Program-made: the position numbers and the translations under genes
The notes under the pieces: model-generated
What the model saw: the letters and a program-made list of their open reading frames with translations, nothing else
Database searches by the model: none
What the model was told of the DNA's origin: nothing
Origin: Richelia sp. SL_2_1
Lineage (GTDB): Bacteria > Cyanobacteriota > Cyanobacteriia > Cyanobacteriales > Nostocaceae
Length of the DNA: 37,837 nt
Direction: 5' to 3'
NCBI GenBank assembly: GCA_012033205.1
Contig: JAAUSO010000059.1
Coordinates: 1 to 37,837, forward strand
In this document: piece by piece, positions 27,201 through 32,401 of the stretch
Layout of the letters: the number at the start of each line of letters is the position of its first letter
Numbering within the stretch: the first letter of the stretch is position 1

Positions 27201-29788
27201 GTGAAATTACAGGGTTCACTGGTGCGGGCAATTTAAAATATACTAATTTCCAAGCAATTCAACTTAATTTGGGTACAGGTAATGACAAGTTTACGATCAA
27301 AGACACCAGCTTTACTCAGAAAATAACTGTAGATGCAGGTGGAGGTAACAACCAATTAATTGTTGACATTGGTGAAGAAACCAACAGCCGGAATGAAACC
27401 GTTACCATAAATCAAAATAATATTACTGGTTTAGGACTCGATCAACGCTTCAAATATGCAAATATGCAGCAAATCGATGTCCAGATGGGTTCGGGAGCGG
27501 ATAATATTAATTTGGTCAATGATTACACTGGCAAACTCAACTTCAATACCGGACTTGGTAACGATACTTTAACCTTAGAAAAAACCCTAGGAATTACCCA
27601 GATTGGCACCCAAGAAGGAGAAGATACAGTCATGATCAAAACCATTGCTGCAAATACTACAGTTAATACTGGTGCAGGTAATGACACGATTATAGTTGGC
27701 AGCGATCTCAATACCGTTGATAATATTGCAGCCTTACTCACAATCAGCGGTGGTGAAGACAAAGATTATCTGATAGTCAATGATGGTGACGATACCGACA
27801 ATAACACAGCTACCTTGACTAGCAATAGTCTTAGGGGTTTGGACATGGTAGCAGGTATCAATTACAGCGGACTGGAAATCATCGATATACTCATGGGTTC
27901 CGGTGACGATCTAATTGATGTGGAAAGTACCCACAAAGGAATCAGCTACATATCTACAGGTGCAGGTAAAGATATTGCTAATATCAAAACCATTGCGGGT
28001 GAAACCAACGTTAAACTTGGTGCTGACGACGACACGATTAACGTTGGCGCACGCAATCAAAAACTTGATAATATTGCTGCTACTTTAATTGTTTCGGGTG
28101 GTAGTGGTAACGATAGCCTTAATGTTGATGATTCTGGGGATAACCAAGATAACACAGCCATTCTTTACGACACCTTACTGACTGGTTTGGGAATGAATGG
28201 GAAAATCGATTACGGTAGCTTTGAAAATCTAGATATTAAGTTCGGTTCCGGTAGCGATATCCTCAGTATTAATAGTACTCACCAACAAGCAACTACCATT
28301 AGTATGGGTATCGGCTCCGATAAAGTGATTGTCGAAAGTATTGCAGCAGCAACTGCTATCGATCTAGGTGAAAATAATGATACAATCATCGCCGGTAATT
28401 TAAACCAAGTAGTTGATAATATCTCGGCAACCTTAACGGTTACGGGTGGTACAGGTAGCGATGCCATAATTATCGACGATTCAGGCGATACTCAAGACAA
28501 CACCGCGATTGTTAGGGCTACACGAGTAACTGGCTTGGGGATGAATGGAGAAATCGATTACCAAGACTTTGAAAGCTTAGATGTAATGCTGGGTTCGGGT
28601 AGCGATATTCTCAGCATCGAAAGCACTCACCAAAATCTAACTTATATTTCCACTGGAGCGGGTAGCGATACCGTCAACGTCGAAACTATCTCCGGGAAAA
28701 CCAACGTTAAGTTCGGTACAGGTGACGATAACTTGAATATTGGAGACATTAACCAATTAGTTGCAGGTATTTCTACAACGCTAATTGTCTCCGGTGGTTT
28801 GGGCTACGATAACTTGAATATAGATGATTCCGGGGATAATCAAGATCGTACAGCTATTATTTATGACACCTTAATTACTGGTTTAGGAATGAATGGTGAA
28901 ATTGATTATGGTAGCTTTGAAAACTTAAATATTAATCTTGGTTCCGGTAGCGATATTGTAAGTGTTGCAGATACCCATCAACAAAACACCAATATTAATA
29001 CGGGTGCAGGTAACGATACCGTCAACGTCGAAAAAATCTCCGGGAAAACCAACATTAAGTTGGGTATTGGTGACGATATGTTAAATGTGGGTAACATTAA
29101 TCAACAAGTTGATGATATCGGAGCAGCCCTAATTGTCTCCGGTGGTTCTGGTTTTGATCGACTCAACGTTGATGATTCTGGGGATAATAAAGATAGTACA
29201 GCTACGATTTACGACACCTTAATTGTTGGTTTGGGAATGAACGGCGAAATTGACTACGGTAGCTTTGAGGAATTAAATATTAATTTGGGTTCTGCAAATG
29301 ATATCCTCAGTATCGCAGGTACCCATCAGCAAACTACGAATATCAATACAGGTATTGGTAGCGATACAGTCAATGTGGAAAGTATTTCCGGTAAAACCAG
29401 CATCGAACTTGGTACTGACGATGACACAGTAAATGTTAGTGATATCAATCAAAAATTAGATTATATCTACGCACCGCTAGTTGTTTCCGGTGGAATCGGT
29501 AACGATATTCTCAATATTGATGATTCCGGGGATACACAAAGCAATACCGCGATTATCAAGAGTAACTTAATTACTGGCTTAGGTATGAATGGCGAAATCA
29601 ATTACAGTAACCTTGAAAAAGTTAAAATCTGGCTTGGCTCCAATCAAGATATAATCGCCATTGAATCAATATCCGTAGACACCGAAATATTTACAGGCTT
29701 GAATCAAGACTCTATAATTATCGACGACTTTAGTCTACTTTCCGCTCAACTGATAGTTGATCATCAACGCAAGAAGGCATCACCGTAG
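12203..29788 (+). CDS. Giant surface or secreted protein, C-terminal part (5861 aa)
   Basis: Continuation of the preceding gene; the TTG at 12203 only opens the frame and is unlikely to be a true start. By residue: the rest of the beta-rich module, with an EF-hand-like loop at D90-D101 (DTNNDKRISIDD); RTX repeats about 784-890 ending DTYLFEDD; a long beta-helix of filamentous-haemagglutinin type about 1030-4830, built of short strands such as GSIEINAAQDADVQG and imperfect 90-107-residue units marked by GG-T/S-L...V-W-x-G; a Trp/Tyr/Asn-rich insertion about 3043-3626; calcium-binding-like DDTI/DDMI strands from about 4846; and 116-residue repeats from 5193. No cysteine was noticed. The final unit is cut short and ends in LIVDHQRKKASP, which does not resemble the repeat or a typical RTX C-terminus, so the 3' end is probably lost by rearrangement. 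Extracellular adhesion or matrix role inferred from the family. Confidence 0.85.
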   Translation: MVLINDPSFILDSVDIAVGTLQDVLSSNLAQDIPLIGDKLGDAASFLRDMRLGILGDLRKKLSGNGKAIEYIRETLYNILGPDKLNILLDTNNDKRISIDDVMVGWYDKLGNLMQGWSVGGALPTGADAIQFDMDLGGSLVGTGVNLPLDFSIPGFSLDINGGFALDIGWKFDFGFGFSLQDSFYLATNKDGKQPELEVGIKAYLDGSPTDPNVITPFSGEGKLLFFKAKMQDNNPGGRASGIYGGLSLDLKGDSRGRMAIGRMLSGRAKDLFGISFGVDTKLDIGMTLEIDGAKGLPKIGADLEFDWSWKLGEKMKAPSFGLRDMRIDMSSLVSDFLTPIAEKVRDALKPMEPLIDVLDEKIAGLDKLIPNDPTLKGLINKIMVLKGRKPIDWSFITEAKQMLKLVDQIATLKTGEWLPLGSIMGLGTNNVQTIAAANPPQSTEVDQFLAANTRQAGSVNSSSGTNKTPRSGFQIMPYIKDISNWKNILTGGSARLFTYELPLLEFAADFDALLAVIPLVPTPATVNVSARGRFSAKADLGFGYDTSGIQKAIKSKNPLDAFDGFFLTDFTIPTQKGVKPKEKDEFTVEADLGLEAALALGILEAGLGGAIKVKMGVDLQDISKPTLTKDELGFVIGQTWESDGKIHPSEIATMFSYDPNNDGQAGGIKNLANVKTEVDLIINAFVALNLFVGKTRILDAKLIEANLLTLEYNAPNVQPHLGKVENGVLYLNSGSRSGSRKYGDTTDRSETFTLYGQGDKVYVEFEDYYQEFTGVTKVVADGGAGDDTFDATRLFGIGVEITGGAGKDTILFGTGGGIADGGDGDDLLDASVSWLLDTKDARFQQFRNFKGATLIGGAGRDKLIGSIANDVLRGGIGIDNISGGGGDDTYLFEDDFGLDRINDSEGNNTLDFSLATKQLTATVNARGFAVTQGAENEIKGNLTFNRLVMGGGNDLVNITDFGNREIYIDDKGGNDTYFVRLGRATGSGENGIINLNDTAGDFDEVIAEQTMKDAIALNQNQLRNGREVLNYTSNLGRLTVIGRAGKVDGTNILDFGASITLNNTDNNGISRNNSTDVRIVADKIDFQSQINADAIIVESLKDINVAQVLNAVANGYVDLRTYGDKSNISIAAEIKVSTGSSEDGKGSGWVRMVSADGAIINTNGSRIIGSDAHLMLKAKNGIGSDTAAVLTEVGTLTAATSLHGKGDIFIEEADSLKLTNLEKTATVVNQGFTLPQVSVTPIWMQQNQWVSQLSDDWRGLITDGNESYAVAAGNGNASINLLAQDSLLNLASGSITGRTENANITLTADDINFRSGANQVNGIGNLTIQANQLAWNYVLGSAAENSAGQDLNDLGIDNPNMMELSSLDLAAISGDFDTVTIGRTDAGNQMTIGDVIQGTTGKMVETPRNPQSYQPEFRNTSIIKTDHLDIRGDIRAPGEIFTVEARTVQVNSQNFHNPNGKPDSGITAANLTMNISEQMVVSGWLRGTKNVNINVQGSTGTKALINYEDGVNSLRTDIGSDITVLESNGLVEIKASGSIKIAGLVEAKGINSDIKIAADTTTTIMEGGVVAAREDEGNIWITAGEVVTVDSGGAVTAGARFDDIDGKPTAVKTGEGADVTIISPHELVIKGTVTSSDEMKLIAGSPLNNYYDDYFSKLPQDAKGNDHYLSAIKEDQFAMLITGTLTSLADDTRLELIAKDDIIIRGNIDVLGKNSDLKISTPTWTYIEGLLNVQDNITILGGFDAEGNSTNKANTAGSSVYVHGTARINTKQAGSSINIKGAQDVDILGAVVAGGTIGETGVTWAGNDSTVTVTAGQQLFLDSGLLASKSVTMNGGIASADDNEIGLLVTTAGGATAMGLTSDGSGGLIATNNAGNMQMMGTLVSGGKLNQKFDNDGNLISQTIDWSGNYGEIKIKSEGQAFIGGKTVNKQGEAIETGGYLFANNHIQVSGGAHSSGTGAYIQATSELVTHAANGSIEINAAQDADVQGLLAPGGEVTTVRDSKGSYMGRYVTDFGGDSTIKITAEHQVRIGQTLRAGKQIDLIGGIDPEQEGVNHSGKGMVLYGSTQISTWRENSQINLNAPGRIDILAPAHTNEIEASGFYELATGVVSKDVTLKLRLDKVDFVIEADVTLPVSVTADNTQVAELMADLDRVIKEATWKVVSTQDANITSVGDTYSGFDDSDMKVKVREGRLMLTSSYEITLLQDGSTNADKLGFTNLTTDLTSTLPYTIKADQIGSVVTIGAPEGPNGKLYIAGKVLGYEAINLNSGTSPDGIDIDLDSTGLLETRDGSIEIKVGTFGTVKGDIIAGGVGSDIILSAENTLELYGSLTANDEVRISAGKEIVENQISIHTFGTSKIDARLVNITGLNDVIIDSTIGEASVGMTNIDIAATEGNLTLEKTSGKIITDADVTMTGRNVRIQGVLRHTQGDGDGNTVELLIAATNKATLPTDIISQGTVKIEAGNSIEAYNGQILVQGTGEVLNISQTNTGGTIKFGRTILDGNGQYQQQGLDLAAASNVTVSGSKVDIGSGVRILSSADNSTVNVSGDDINITGSLLAGGSLQENTVSWTGKAADVNLNATDVITFGGAGVENGKMVTRGGSAWATGNVNMNVAGGAKELDLSINELSSIKSDATARFAETGTLIFADTSDSKINITAQAQVEIDGLIQAYDDGSDITIDSAGLLLINGYIKADDTLTVDGGTNTQGYGLMLTPLIYRDSQQRLVNSSGFYINNQGEYVDEQSVKLAVGAAPVSSSEDVKNLARVSGGTLETAFGGNINISAEAGIVLSGQVSPFNSNGVNAEKITIISENNAGDVFIDNAIGARSQVIIKGRNLYLLDYQETERLNSVRPNNALIQTYGGSAATTDPSIQIHGTGEVIIAKSKSPLTRALVDSHRDIEVVADSLWIQGYLQNANNGDIGINVVSLAMVNGLVAADGNLRIRAGINSNWNLTTLRGNITRSQLKGGDIFINGTGSLTAKDTATLLAGGKVTIDADSALGDGTKGIAIPFINQKAITVPVVTGTKQVADGTIEVELVNWIKTTVTEQVGVDQVKVGNEFFTMDVNLSQDSYWNPTTKQEREWFVNKVDYNTSDITNWSASKYLTSNKWAYTNAQGIRIETDIPNVNHSFNELNDEQRNVVLEHLGYFKLYDFGYSNAKVEKTINGNPTSNSVYWNLGETNESFEMDSVDGVSYRKEFIGGKDYKLSAETGFYNSYNVAINPNNIATNIINIGVDGWDEKYIRTPIGISADLAAILRTVSQGEAKLLNDNNKNNFNQLVANSHNPLHQWITQGSVSSPTGEYVGYQWDVADVNYTQRASNYYYPNDGYPGGYNNPHDYQEDGEAYWDVNYVNNSGIRFFNVNERSTVNLGINPEWNSGNKTSNPVDALYQSGRYTNHITAYNQYVTTLRDNTSSFSQNSSSPRSNQFGFEFKYWSDWFNIGGYWMDNDDGSGMSYGEEEDVPRWDWTDLNQNHKNIMDDVFAGPNDVSGDNPNNDGWDTVSIDQNNFARWEQEYQWIQTKSEYTTQFGGDDIGGFVRGRKRYTQTINQDWNDYQYHWISRHKPIYDKRQQLSYQWVSQEQDIYDGRPRYETREIQVKDVSVKTENKFRTENITENQTIWVTERVTSGEQKAFGEFAGNSISATNGIIINAANEISITGKLESSGSNGNISITSLSEVNIKGKLPEGSNSSNTLAASSVISTQNNLNIIGSSVNVLDSSELLANSNSGQVNLRSTSATGDINFAGVINAGTAATSGTQVQFNAGNDLNLTGLVNVGNGIVARAGQVGGNGNITGNELTYLQTGVNGSITMRAGTNSGDINLPSAWLTTAKITVTASTGSINNYKFNNGENDDIKHGLITADTVNFTAKSGVSANLQATILNVSNTSAGNIDLTVAQKATSDILATVTNNNGNININSISNIRLKNVTALTTGNDINVVAAGNITVDRVKAPNNLALQTNASLTLDLDVANALWAGSLITLSADRITTNNKNRIESANLNITTINGKVNLYTKVSNLKLSAGGVGDVKVDNVADNLDISTAEINDGNLTLNTTGSLNANLIKLITTQPRTFNITSGQDMTIGVISAGLYSEYDDNGNLIGYSQVNLTSVNGAIVGIEPNDRKADVIAKKITSNSGKTVNFETAQETTGLSAIAKTGDIMIERLSEKDAKTLVLGDLIAMQGNVKVVTSGDLIATTRIESAIKGSIELTSKTGDIVVTTSNTVPNDKLLKSDILKLRATGKITIDDAVTLQGTTLLELAYGESGIVQGSVQLPKIKTKELTLELGSGSIIVSPETFVDANGKPLSLAQVNLVARGNLITEGTLVGYYQYKDVNTKATYYLDTADLAEGTKVYRESGGNLTALTAAEVESLRLAPVLNTISYQKIEEMSGRYVFNGKDNREYYIDGFDLGNRANLNVIPDNITVYTRQNAQGLYAYTVINPTETINNAIVGYKVVYSTESDYKKFIAQNPQYKDVQIKFTAVTDYQSLNLQARMIEELAGGIQLVTPSGILKNANNERNGFPMLASSITLKAQRDLGNISFKDIKGTNVEIVSGDSLDLTTAPIVSGNLKISSQGYFDNQGNFIGGRITTGKQEVIIDNVITEQDVILKASNLELAALSGIDIKTDVRQLQATVTNKGDITIAEANAIILSDVSVKQGNLTISTVDANAVMTIGKVEAGKQVSITTGQINSAASDGIVDLSGESLAIKVTRGIGSSSRLLETSVKNVSVEAGTVVNLSNYGELTVDSINAGGGVRVETHSPLTIAGAINAGSTIRLQSGDSADAGDDLRIKANLNATQGNIILYSGDHITVAENVSIVTPGQIIIQGDFDNKDVGIGSTITLSGTLNSNGVTINSGDDRDTITINGSILNYGANSITTVIRTGKGDDMINLGDQNKTLNSIAGAININTSDDFDTLNIENSGNPLSNNLKVTINKISGLAGMTGDITYANVEKININLGSGDNLLDIASDITTDVNVNSGTGQNAILMDYSNKTRAFDLVLDNSEITGFTGAGNLKYTNFQAIQLNLGTGNDKFTIKDTSFTQKITVDAGGGNNQLIVDIGEETNSRNETVTINQNNITGLGLDQRFKYANMQQIDVQMGSGADNINLVNDYTGKLNFNTGLGNDTLTLEKTLGITQIGTQEGEDTVMIKTIAANTTVNTGAGNDTIIVGSDLNTVDNIAALLTISGGEDKDYLIVNDGDDTDNNTATLTSNSLRGLDMVAGINYSGLEIIDILMGSGDDLIDVESTHKGISYISTGAGKDIANIKTIAGETNVKLGADDDTINVGARNQKLDNIAATLIVSGGSGNDSLNVDDSGDNQDNTAILYDTLLTGLGMNGKIDYGSFENLDIKFGSGSDILSINSTHQQATTISMGIGSDKVIVESIAAATAIDLGENNDTIIAGNLNQVVDNISATLTVTGGTGSDAIIIDDSGDTQDNTAIVRATRVTGLGMNGEIDYQDFESLDVMLGSGSDILSIESTHQNLTYISTGAGSDTVNVETISGKTNVKFGTGDDNLNIGDINQLVAGISTTLIVSGGLGYDNLNIDDSGDNQDRTAIIYDTLITGLGMNGEIDYGSFENLNINLGSGSDIVSVADTHQQNTNINTGAGNDTVNVEKISGKTNIKLGIGDDMLNVGNINQQVDDIGAALIVSGGSGFDRLNVDDSGDNKDSTATIYDTLIVGLGMNGEIDYGSFEELNINLGSANDILSIAGTHQQTTNINTGIGSDTVNVESISGKTSIELGTDDDTVNVSDINQKLDYIYAPLVVSGGIGNDILNIDDSGDTQSNTAIIKSNLITGLGMNGEINYSNLEKVKIWLGSNQDIIAIESISVDTEIFTGLNQDSIIIDDFSLLSAQLIVDHQRKKASP
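14552..14884 (+). repeat. RTX calcium-binding repeat block 3
   Basis: Residues about 784-894 of the second frame: GGAGDDTFD, GGAGKDTIL, GGDGDDLLD, GGAGRDKLIG, RGGIGIDNI and GGGGDDTYLFEDD. This is the densest RTX block of the giant gene and marks the passage from the beta-rich modules to the beta-helix. Confidence 0.9.
17575..20330 (+). repeat. Imperfect beta-helix modules
   Basis: Related units recur with landmarks VVAGGTIGETGVTWAGN (17575), LVSGGKLNQ..IDWSGN (17854), LAPGGEVTT..TDFGGD (18175) and LLAGGSLQENTVSWTGK (19870), each followed by strands of the type STVTVTAGQQLFLDS and a GG-x-S/A-A-x-G turn. Spacing is irregular, about 280 to 320 bp where neighbours are adjacent. Between the third and fourth lies an inserted module (about 18490-18960) containing ELMADLDRVIKEATW and DKLGFTNLTTDL, of a kind often found in giant bacterial proteins. 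Confidence 0.6.
21329..23080 (+). other. Trp/Tyr/Asn-rich insertion in the beta-helix
   Basis: About 580 residues (3043-3626 of the second frame) break the regular beta-helix. They are rich in Trp, Tyr, Asn and Gln, with pieces such as SNYYYPNDGYPGGYNNPHDY, FEFKYWSDWFNIGGYWMDND and QDWNDYQYHWISRHKPIYDK, and finish with charged strand repeats (YQWVSQEQDIYDG, YETREIQVKDVSVKTE, TIWVTERVTSGEQ). No cysteine. I recognise no family. Confidence 0.6.
27779..29788 (+). repeat. C-terminal tandem repeats with exact 348-bp period
   Basis: Six unit starts, taken at the DDSGD landmark (NDGDD in the first), lie at 27779, 28127, 28475, 28823, 29171 and 29519: each step is exactly 348 bp, 116 residues. Each unit contains TGLGMNGEIDYGSFENL or a close form (the first is more diverged), LGSGSDILSIESTHQ, TGAGSDTVNVE, a GKTNIKLGxGDDTLNVG strand and NQxVDNIxATLIVSGG. 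The sixth is truncated after about 87 residues. The acidic Gly-Ser-Asp strands look calcium-binding. Confidence 0.9.
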
Positions 29789-29899
29789 TCGCAATATGGT
29801 TCGGTTAAGGTTTAAGCTGTATTGATTACAGAGAAGGTAAGTGTTTCAATTTTAGTTCCTTTCCCCTTATGTATTGGTTTCTTGGAGGGAAATTTAGCT

Positions 29900-30130
29900 C
29901 TGGTTTTTTTAACCACTCGCGGGTTACTTAGACAACAATTGTGGCATTTACAACATAACTTCCAGTTAGAATTAGGGTATAAAAAGGTAGTAAAAACAAA
30001 TGCACCAGTGCGACTTGATGCTGAAGTTGGATTTAAGCTGCATAGTTTGGGGTTAGTAAAACTTTCAGGTAATGATTGTCTTCCTAGGTGCGATTTGTAT
30101 CGTTATTATTTCCGCGAGCGTTTGGGGTAA
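29900..30130 (+). pseudogene. C-terminal fragment of an AAA_35-type ATPase
   Basis: The translated end (VFLTTRGLLRQQLWHLQHN, then GFKLHSLGLVKLSGND, then RCDLYRYYFRERLG) matches the tail of cyanobacterial AAA_35 (AAA-like domain) ATPases as I know them, in which HSLGLVxxxGNxxxPRCDLYRxYFxxRL closes the domain. The P-loop and all of the ATPase core are missing. The frame is open back to 29822, but only from a TTG and in sequence with no resemblance to the family, so homology starts near 29900. It ends 3 bp before the next gene, which is itself AAA_35, so the pair was probably an operon of two such ATPases before the upstream one was cut by the rearrangement that also ended the giant gene. Confidence 0.65.
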
Positions 30131-30133
30131 ATT

Positions 30134-31615
30134 ATGTTGAACCAATATATATTTTCCGGAAGTTTACCAGAAAACGCTAGCACCTATGTGACGCGGGAAG
30201 CTGACAAGGAATTATATGATTCCCTGATAGCAGGGAAGTTTTGTTATGTTTTAAACTCCAGACAATCAGGGAAATCTAGCATCCGGGTACGCACGATGCG
30301 ACGGTTGCGCGATGCTGGGGTAGAATGTACTGCGATCGATTTATCTGCGGGTGGTGTACAAAATGTCACACCGGAACAGTGGTATGTGGATTTAATCGAT
30401 CATTTAATAGAAAGTTTTGCTTTAGATGTAGATTTAGTTGAGTGGTGGGCAAAGAATCAATTACATTCAGAAGTAACAAGATTTCGGAAGTTTATTGAAG
30501 AGGTTTTGTTAGTTGAAGTTAAAGAAAATATTGTTATTTTTATTGATGAAATTGATAGTGTTCTCAGTTTGAAGTTTCCCACGGATGACTTTTTTGCTTT
30601 AATTCGGGCTTGTCATAATCAACGGGTTGATAATCCGGAATACAATCGCCTGACTTTTTGTTTATTGGGGGTAGCTTCACCGAGTAATTTAATTAAAGAT
30701 AAGCAACGCACACCTTTTAATATTGGTAAAGCAATTAATCTCAAAGGTTTCCAATTGCATGAGGTGGAACCTTTAAGAAAGGGATTAGAGGGTAAATTTG
30801 CTGAACCCCAAACAGTGATGCAGGAGATATTAAATTGGACGGGAGGACAACCATTTTTGACGCAAAAATTGTGTCAATTTATGGTGGAAGAGTCGGAGAA
30901 AGATAATCCTAGTTCCGTTGAGCAGGTAGCGAGAGCAAGGATAATTGAAAATTGGGAATTGCAGGATGAACCGGAGCATTTACGGATGATTCGCAGCCGA
31001 ATTTTACGGGATGAAGAACGGGCTGGATATTTATTAGATTTGTATCAGCAAATTCGTTCTCATGGAGAAGTGGTAAATAATGATAGTGCGGAACAAAGCG
31101 AGTTATTATTATCGGGTTTAGTTGGAAAGCAGCAGGATAAAATAAGGGTTTATAATCTTATTTATCAAGAAGTTTTTAATCTAAATTGGGTTGAAGGTGA
31201 ATTAAAAAAATTGCGTCCCTATTCGGAATCTTTTAGAGCTTGGGTTGCTTATGGGTTTGTTGATGAATCTCGACTTTTGCGAGGGAATGCGCTGAAAGAT
31301 GCGGAAGAATGGGGGAAGGATAAAAATTTAAGTTATCAAGATAGGCAGTTTTTAGCTGCTAGTAAGGAGAAGGAAATTCAGGAGGAAATTGCTGCTCAGG
31401 AAAAAGAAGCACAATTGGAGCGGGAGAGGAAAGATAGGGAAGCGACGGAGCAGAGAAATAAGGCACTAGCTGAGGCTAATAGGAAAGCGAGAAAGAACAT
31501 TAGTGTAGGAAGTTTTATTTTAATTTTTACATTATTGCTAACAGGAATTTTAGGAATTAAAGCTGCGTTGACAGCCAAGGAAGTTGTACAAAATAACGAA
31601 ACAGCGATTTTTTAA
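30134..31615 (+). CDS. AAA_35 STAND-like ATPase with membrane segment, C-terminally shortened (493 aa)
   Basis: The start MLNQYIFSGSLPENASTYVT is typical of the AAA_35 family. Walker A is NSRQSGKSS (41-49), Walker B IVIFIDEID (133-141), and the conserved NWTGGQPFLTQKLCQ lies at 234-248. After a winged-helix-like region (about 250-350) come a charged coiled coil (about 400-458, EKEIQEEIAAQEKEAQ) and one hydrophobic segment (about 466-485). In cyanobacteria such proteins usually continue into WD40, TPR or pentapeptide sensor repeats; here the gene stops eight to ten codons after the membrane segment, at a run of six T. So the NTPase looks intact but the sensor part is missing. Role by family: signal-transducing STAND NTPase, possibly in conflict or stress responses; this copy may be non-functional. 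Confidence 0.75.
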   Translation: MLNQYIFSGSLPENASTYVTREADKELYDSLIAGKFCYVLNSRQSGKSSIRVRTMRRLRDAGVECTAIDLSAGGVQNVTPEQWYVDLIDHLIESFALDVDLVEWWAKNQLHSEVTRFRKFIEEVLLVEVKENIVIFIDEIDSVLSLKFPTDDFFALIRACHNQRVDNPEYNRLTFCLLGVASPSNLIKDKQRTPFNIGKAINLKGFQLHEVEPLRKGLEGKFAEPQTVMQEILNWTGGQPFLTQKLCQFMVEESEKDNPSSVEQVARARIIENWELQDEPEHLRMIRSRILRDEERAGYLLDLYQQIRSHGEVVNNDSAEQSELLLSGLVGKQQDKIRVYNLIYQEVFNLNWVEGELKKLRPYSESFRAWVAYGFVDESRLLRGNALKDAEEWGKDKNLSYQDRQFLAASKEKEIQEEIAAQEKEAQLERERKDREATEQRNKALAEANRKARKNISVGSFILIFTLLLTGILGIKAALTAKEVVQNNETAIF

Positions 31616-31813
31616 GATTTGTGTCTAAAGGAATTTCTACGAATTCATAAGCATAAAGGATTTCGATACCTAGCACTGTCCGGTCATAGCAGTTTGCGGT
31701 CACAAATTTTTCTACCACCTCCGGTGATAGGTTCTAAAATTTGAAATTAATGGGGCATTGATAAGAGCAACGTGGTAGGTTAGAGTCGCAAACTATAAGG
31801 TGACTGGTCTATT
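31616..31813. other. Gene-free stretch after the AAA_35 gene
   Basis: About 200 bp with no convincing gene. A reverse-strand open stretch can be read here (containing YDRTVLGIEILYAYEF) but has no recognised family or supported start. Probably decayed remains of whatever followed the ATPase. Confidence 0.4.
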
Positions 31814-31903
31814 GTGGCAAAAGATCGTTTTCATGAAGTTGTAAAAAACGCTCTAATAGACATCTCCGAAAACAACCAAAGTCTTACTATAACTACCTTT
31901 TAA
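31814..31903 (+). pseudogene. xisH-like N-terminal stump (29 codons)
   Basis: From GTG 31814 the product begins VAKDRFHEVVKNALI, the signature opening of XisH, a small protein linked to excision of the fdxN element and common in cyanobacteria as part of xisH-xisI pairs. Full XisH is about 138 residues; here homology ends after about 15 residues and the frame stops at 31903. No xisI follows. It is a relic. Confidence 0.6.
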
Positions 31904-32060
31904 ATTGCGATAGCGAAGCGCTGCAAGCAGAACGCCCAATAGCAAAGATAGCGGGTTTCTACGCAAAAATAGGCATTAGATACAGTTACTATTGATAATT
32001 AGCGAAAAGATAGAATCTATTTTAAATAATTTATTTTTGGTATATACAATTTTCTCATAA
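31904..32060. other. Gene-free stretch with short dispersed repeat
   Basis: Contains a GCGATAGCGAAGCGCTGC motif near 31915 of the kind scattered through cyanobacterial intergenic DNA, then AT-rich sequence up to the end of the reverse-strand transposase relic. No gene seen. Confidence 0.4.
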
Positions 32061-32399
32061 CTAAAAAATAAATGTACCAATTCGGAGTCTAACGAGTCCG
32101 CAAATAGTTATTATTATCTTTTCATACTTACGTGAATTTAACCTAAATCTTTCTTTAACTACTCTAAATACCTTTACTAAACGAATTAAATGTTCTACAA
32201 AAATTCGTTCAGATGCTAACTCTTTATTCTTCTGCTTTTCTTCAACAGTTAATTCTTTATTTATAGGTTTTTTCTTGGGTGTTTTAATTGATTTTCCTCC
32301 CTGATATGCCTTGTCGCCATGAAATTTTTGTTTTGGATCAAAACCTTTCTGACTTTCATTGAATATACTTATATCACTTTTCGGTCCAGGTTTGTCAGA
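32061..32399 (-). pseudogene. IS5-family transposase, C-terminal fragment
   Basis: Reading the reverse strand from 32399 gives SDKPGPKSDISIFNESQKGF, then KFHGDKAYQG, TPKKKPINKELTVEEKQKN, SERIFVEHLIRLVKVFRVVK and a stop at 32061-32063, about 112 residues. The GDKAYQG motif and the ERIFVEHLIR-KVFR end are those of DDE_Tnp_4 (IS5-type) transposases, including the final catalytic Glu in VEHLIR. The N-terminal two thirds, with the HTH and the first catalytic Asp, are absent; the break at about 32400 abuts an unrelated forward-strand fragment. Dead element. Confidence 0.75.
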
Positions 32400-32401
32400 A
32401 A

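Noticed and set aside
29757-29769. GTTGAT-C-ATCAAC as a terminator of the giant gene
   Set aside because: It is inside the coding frame, has only six base pairs, a one-base loop and no T-run.
27779-29788. CRISPR or non-coding satellite array
   Set aside because: The 348-bp repeats are in frame, diverged mostly in a protein-conserving way and continuous with the giant gene; there are no short repeats with unique spacers.
29822-29899. N-terminal part of the 102-codon frame before the AAA_35 tail
   Set aside because: Starts at a TTG, hydrophobic and unlike the family; probably junction DNA read by chance.
31620-31800. Reverse-strand frame with YDRTVLGIEILYAYEF as a small protein
   Set aside because: No recognised family and no supported start; recorded only as part of the gene-free stretch.
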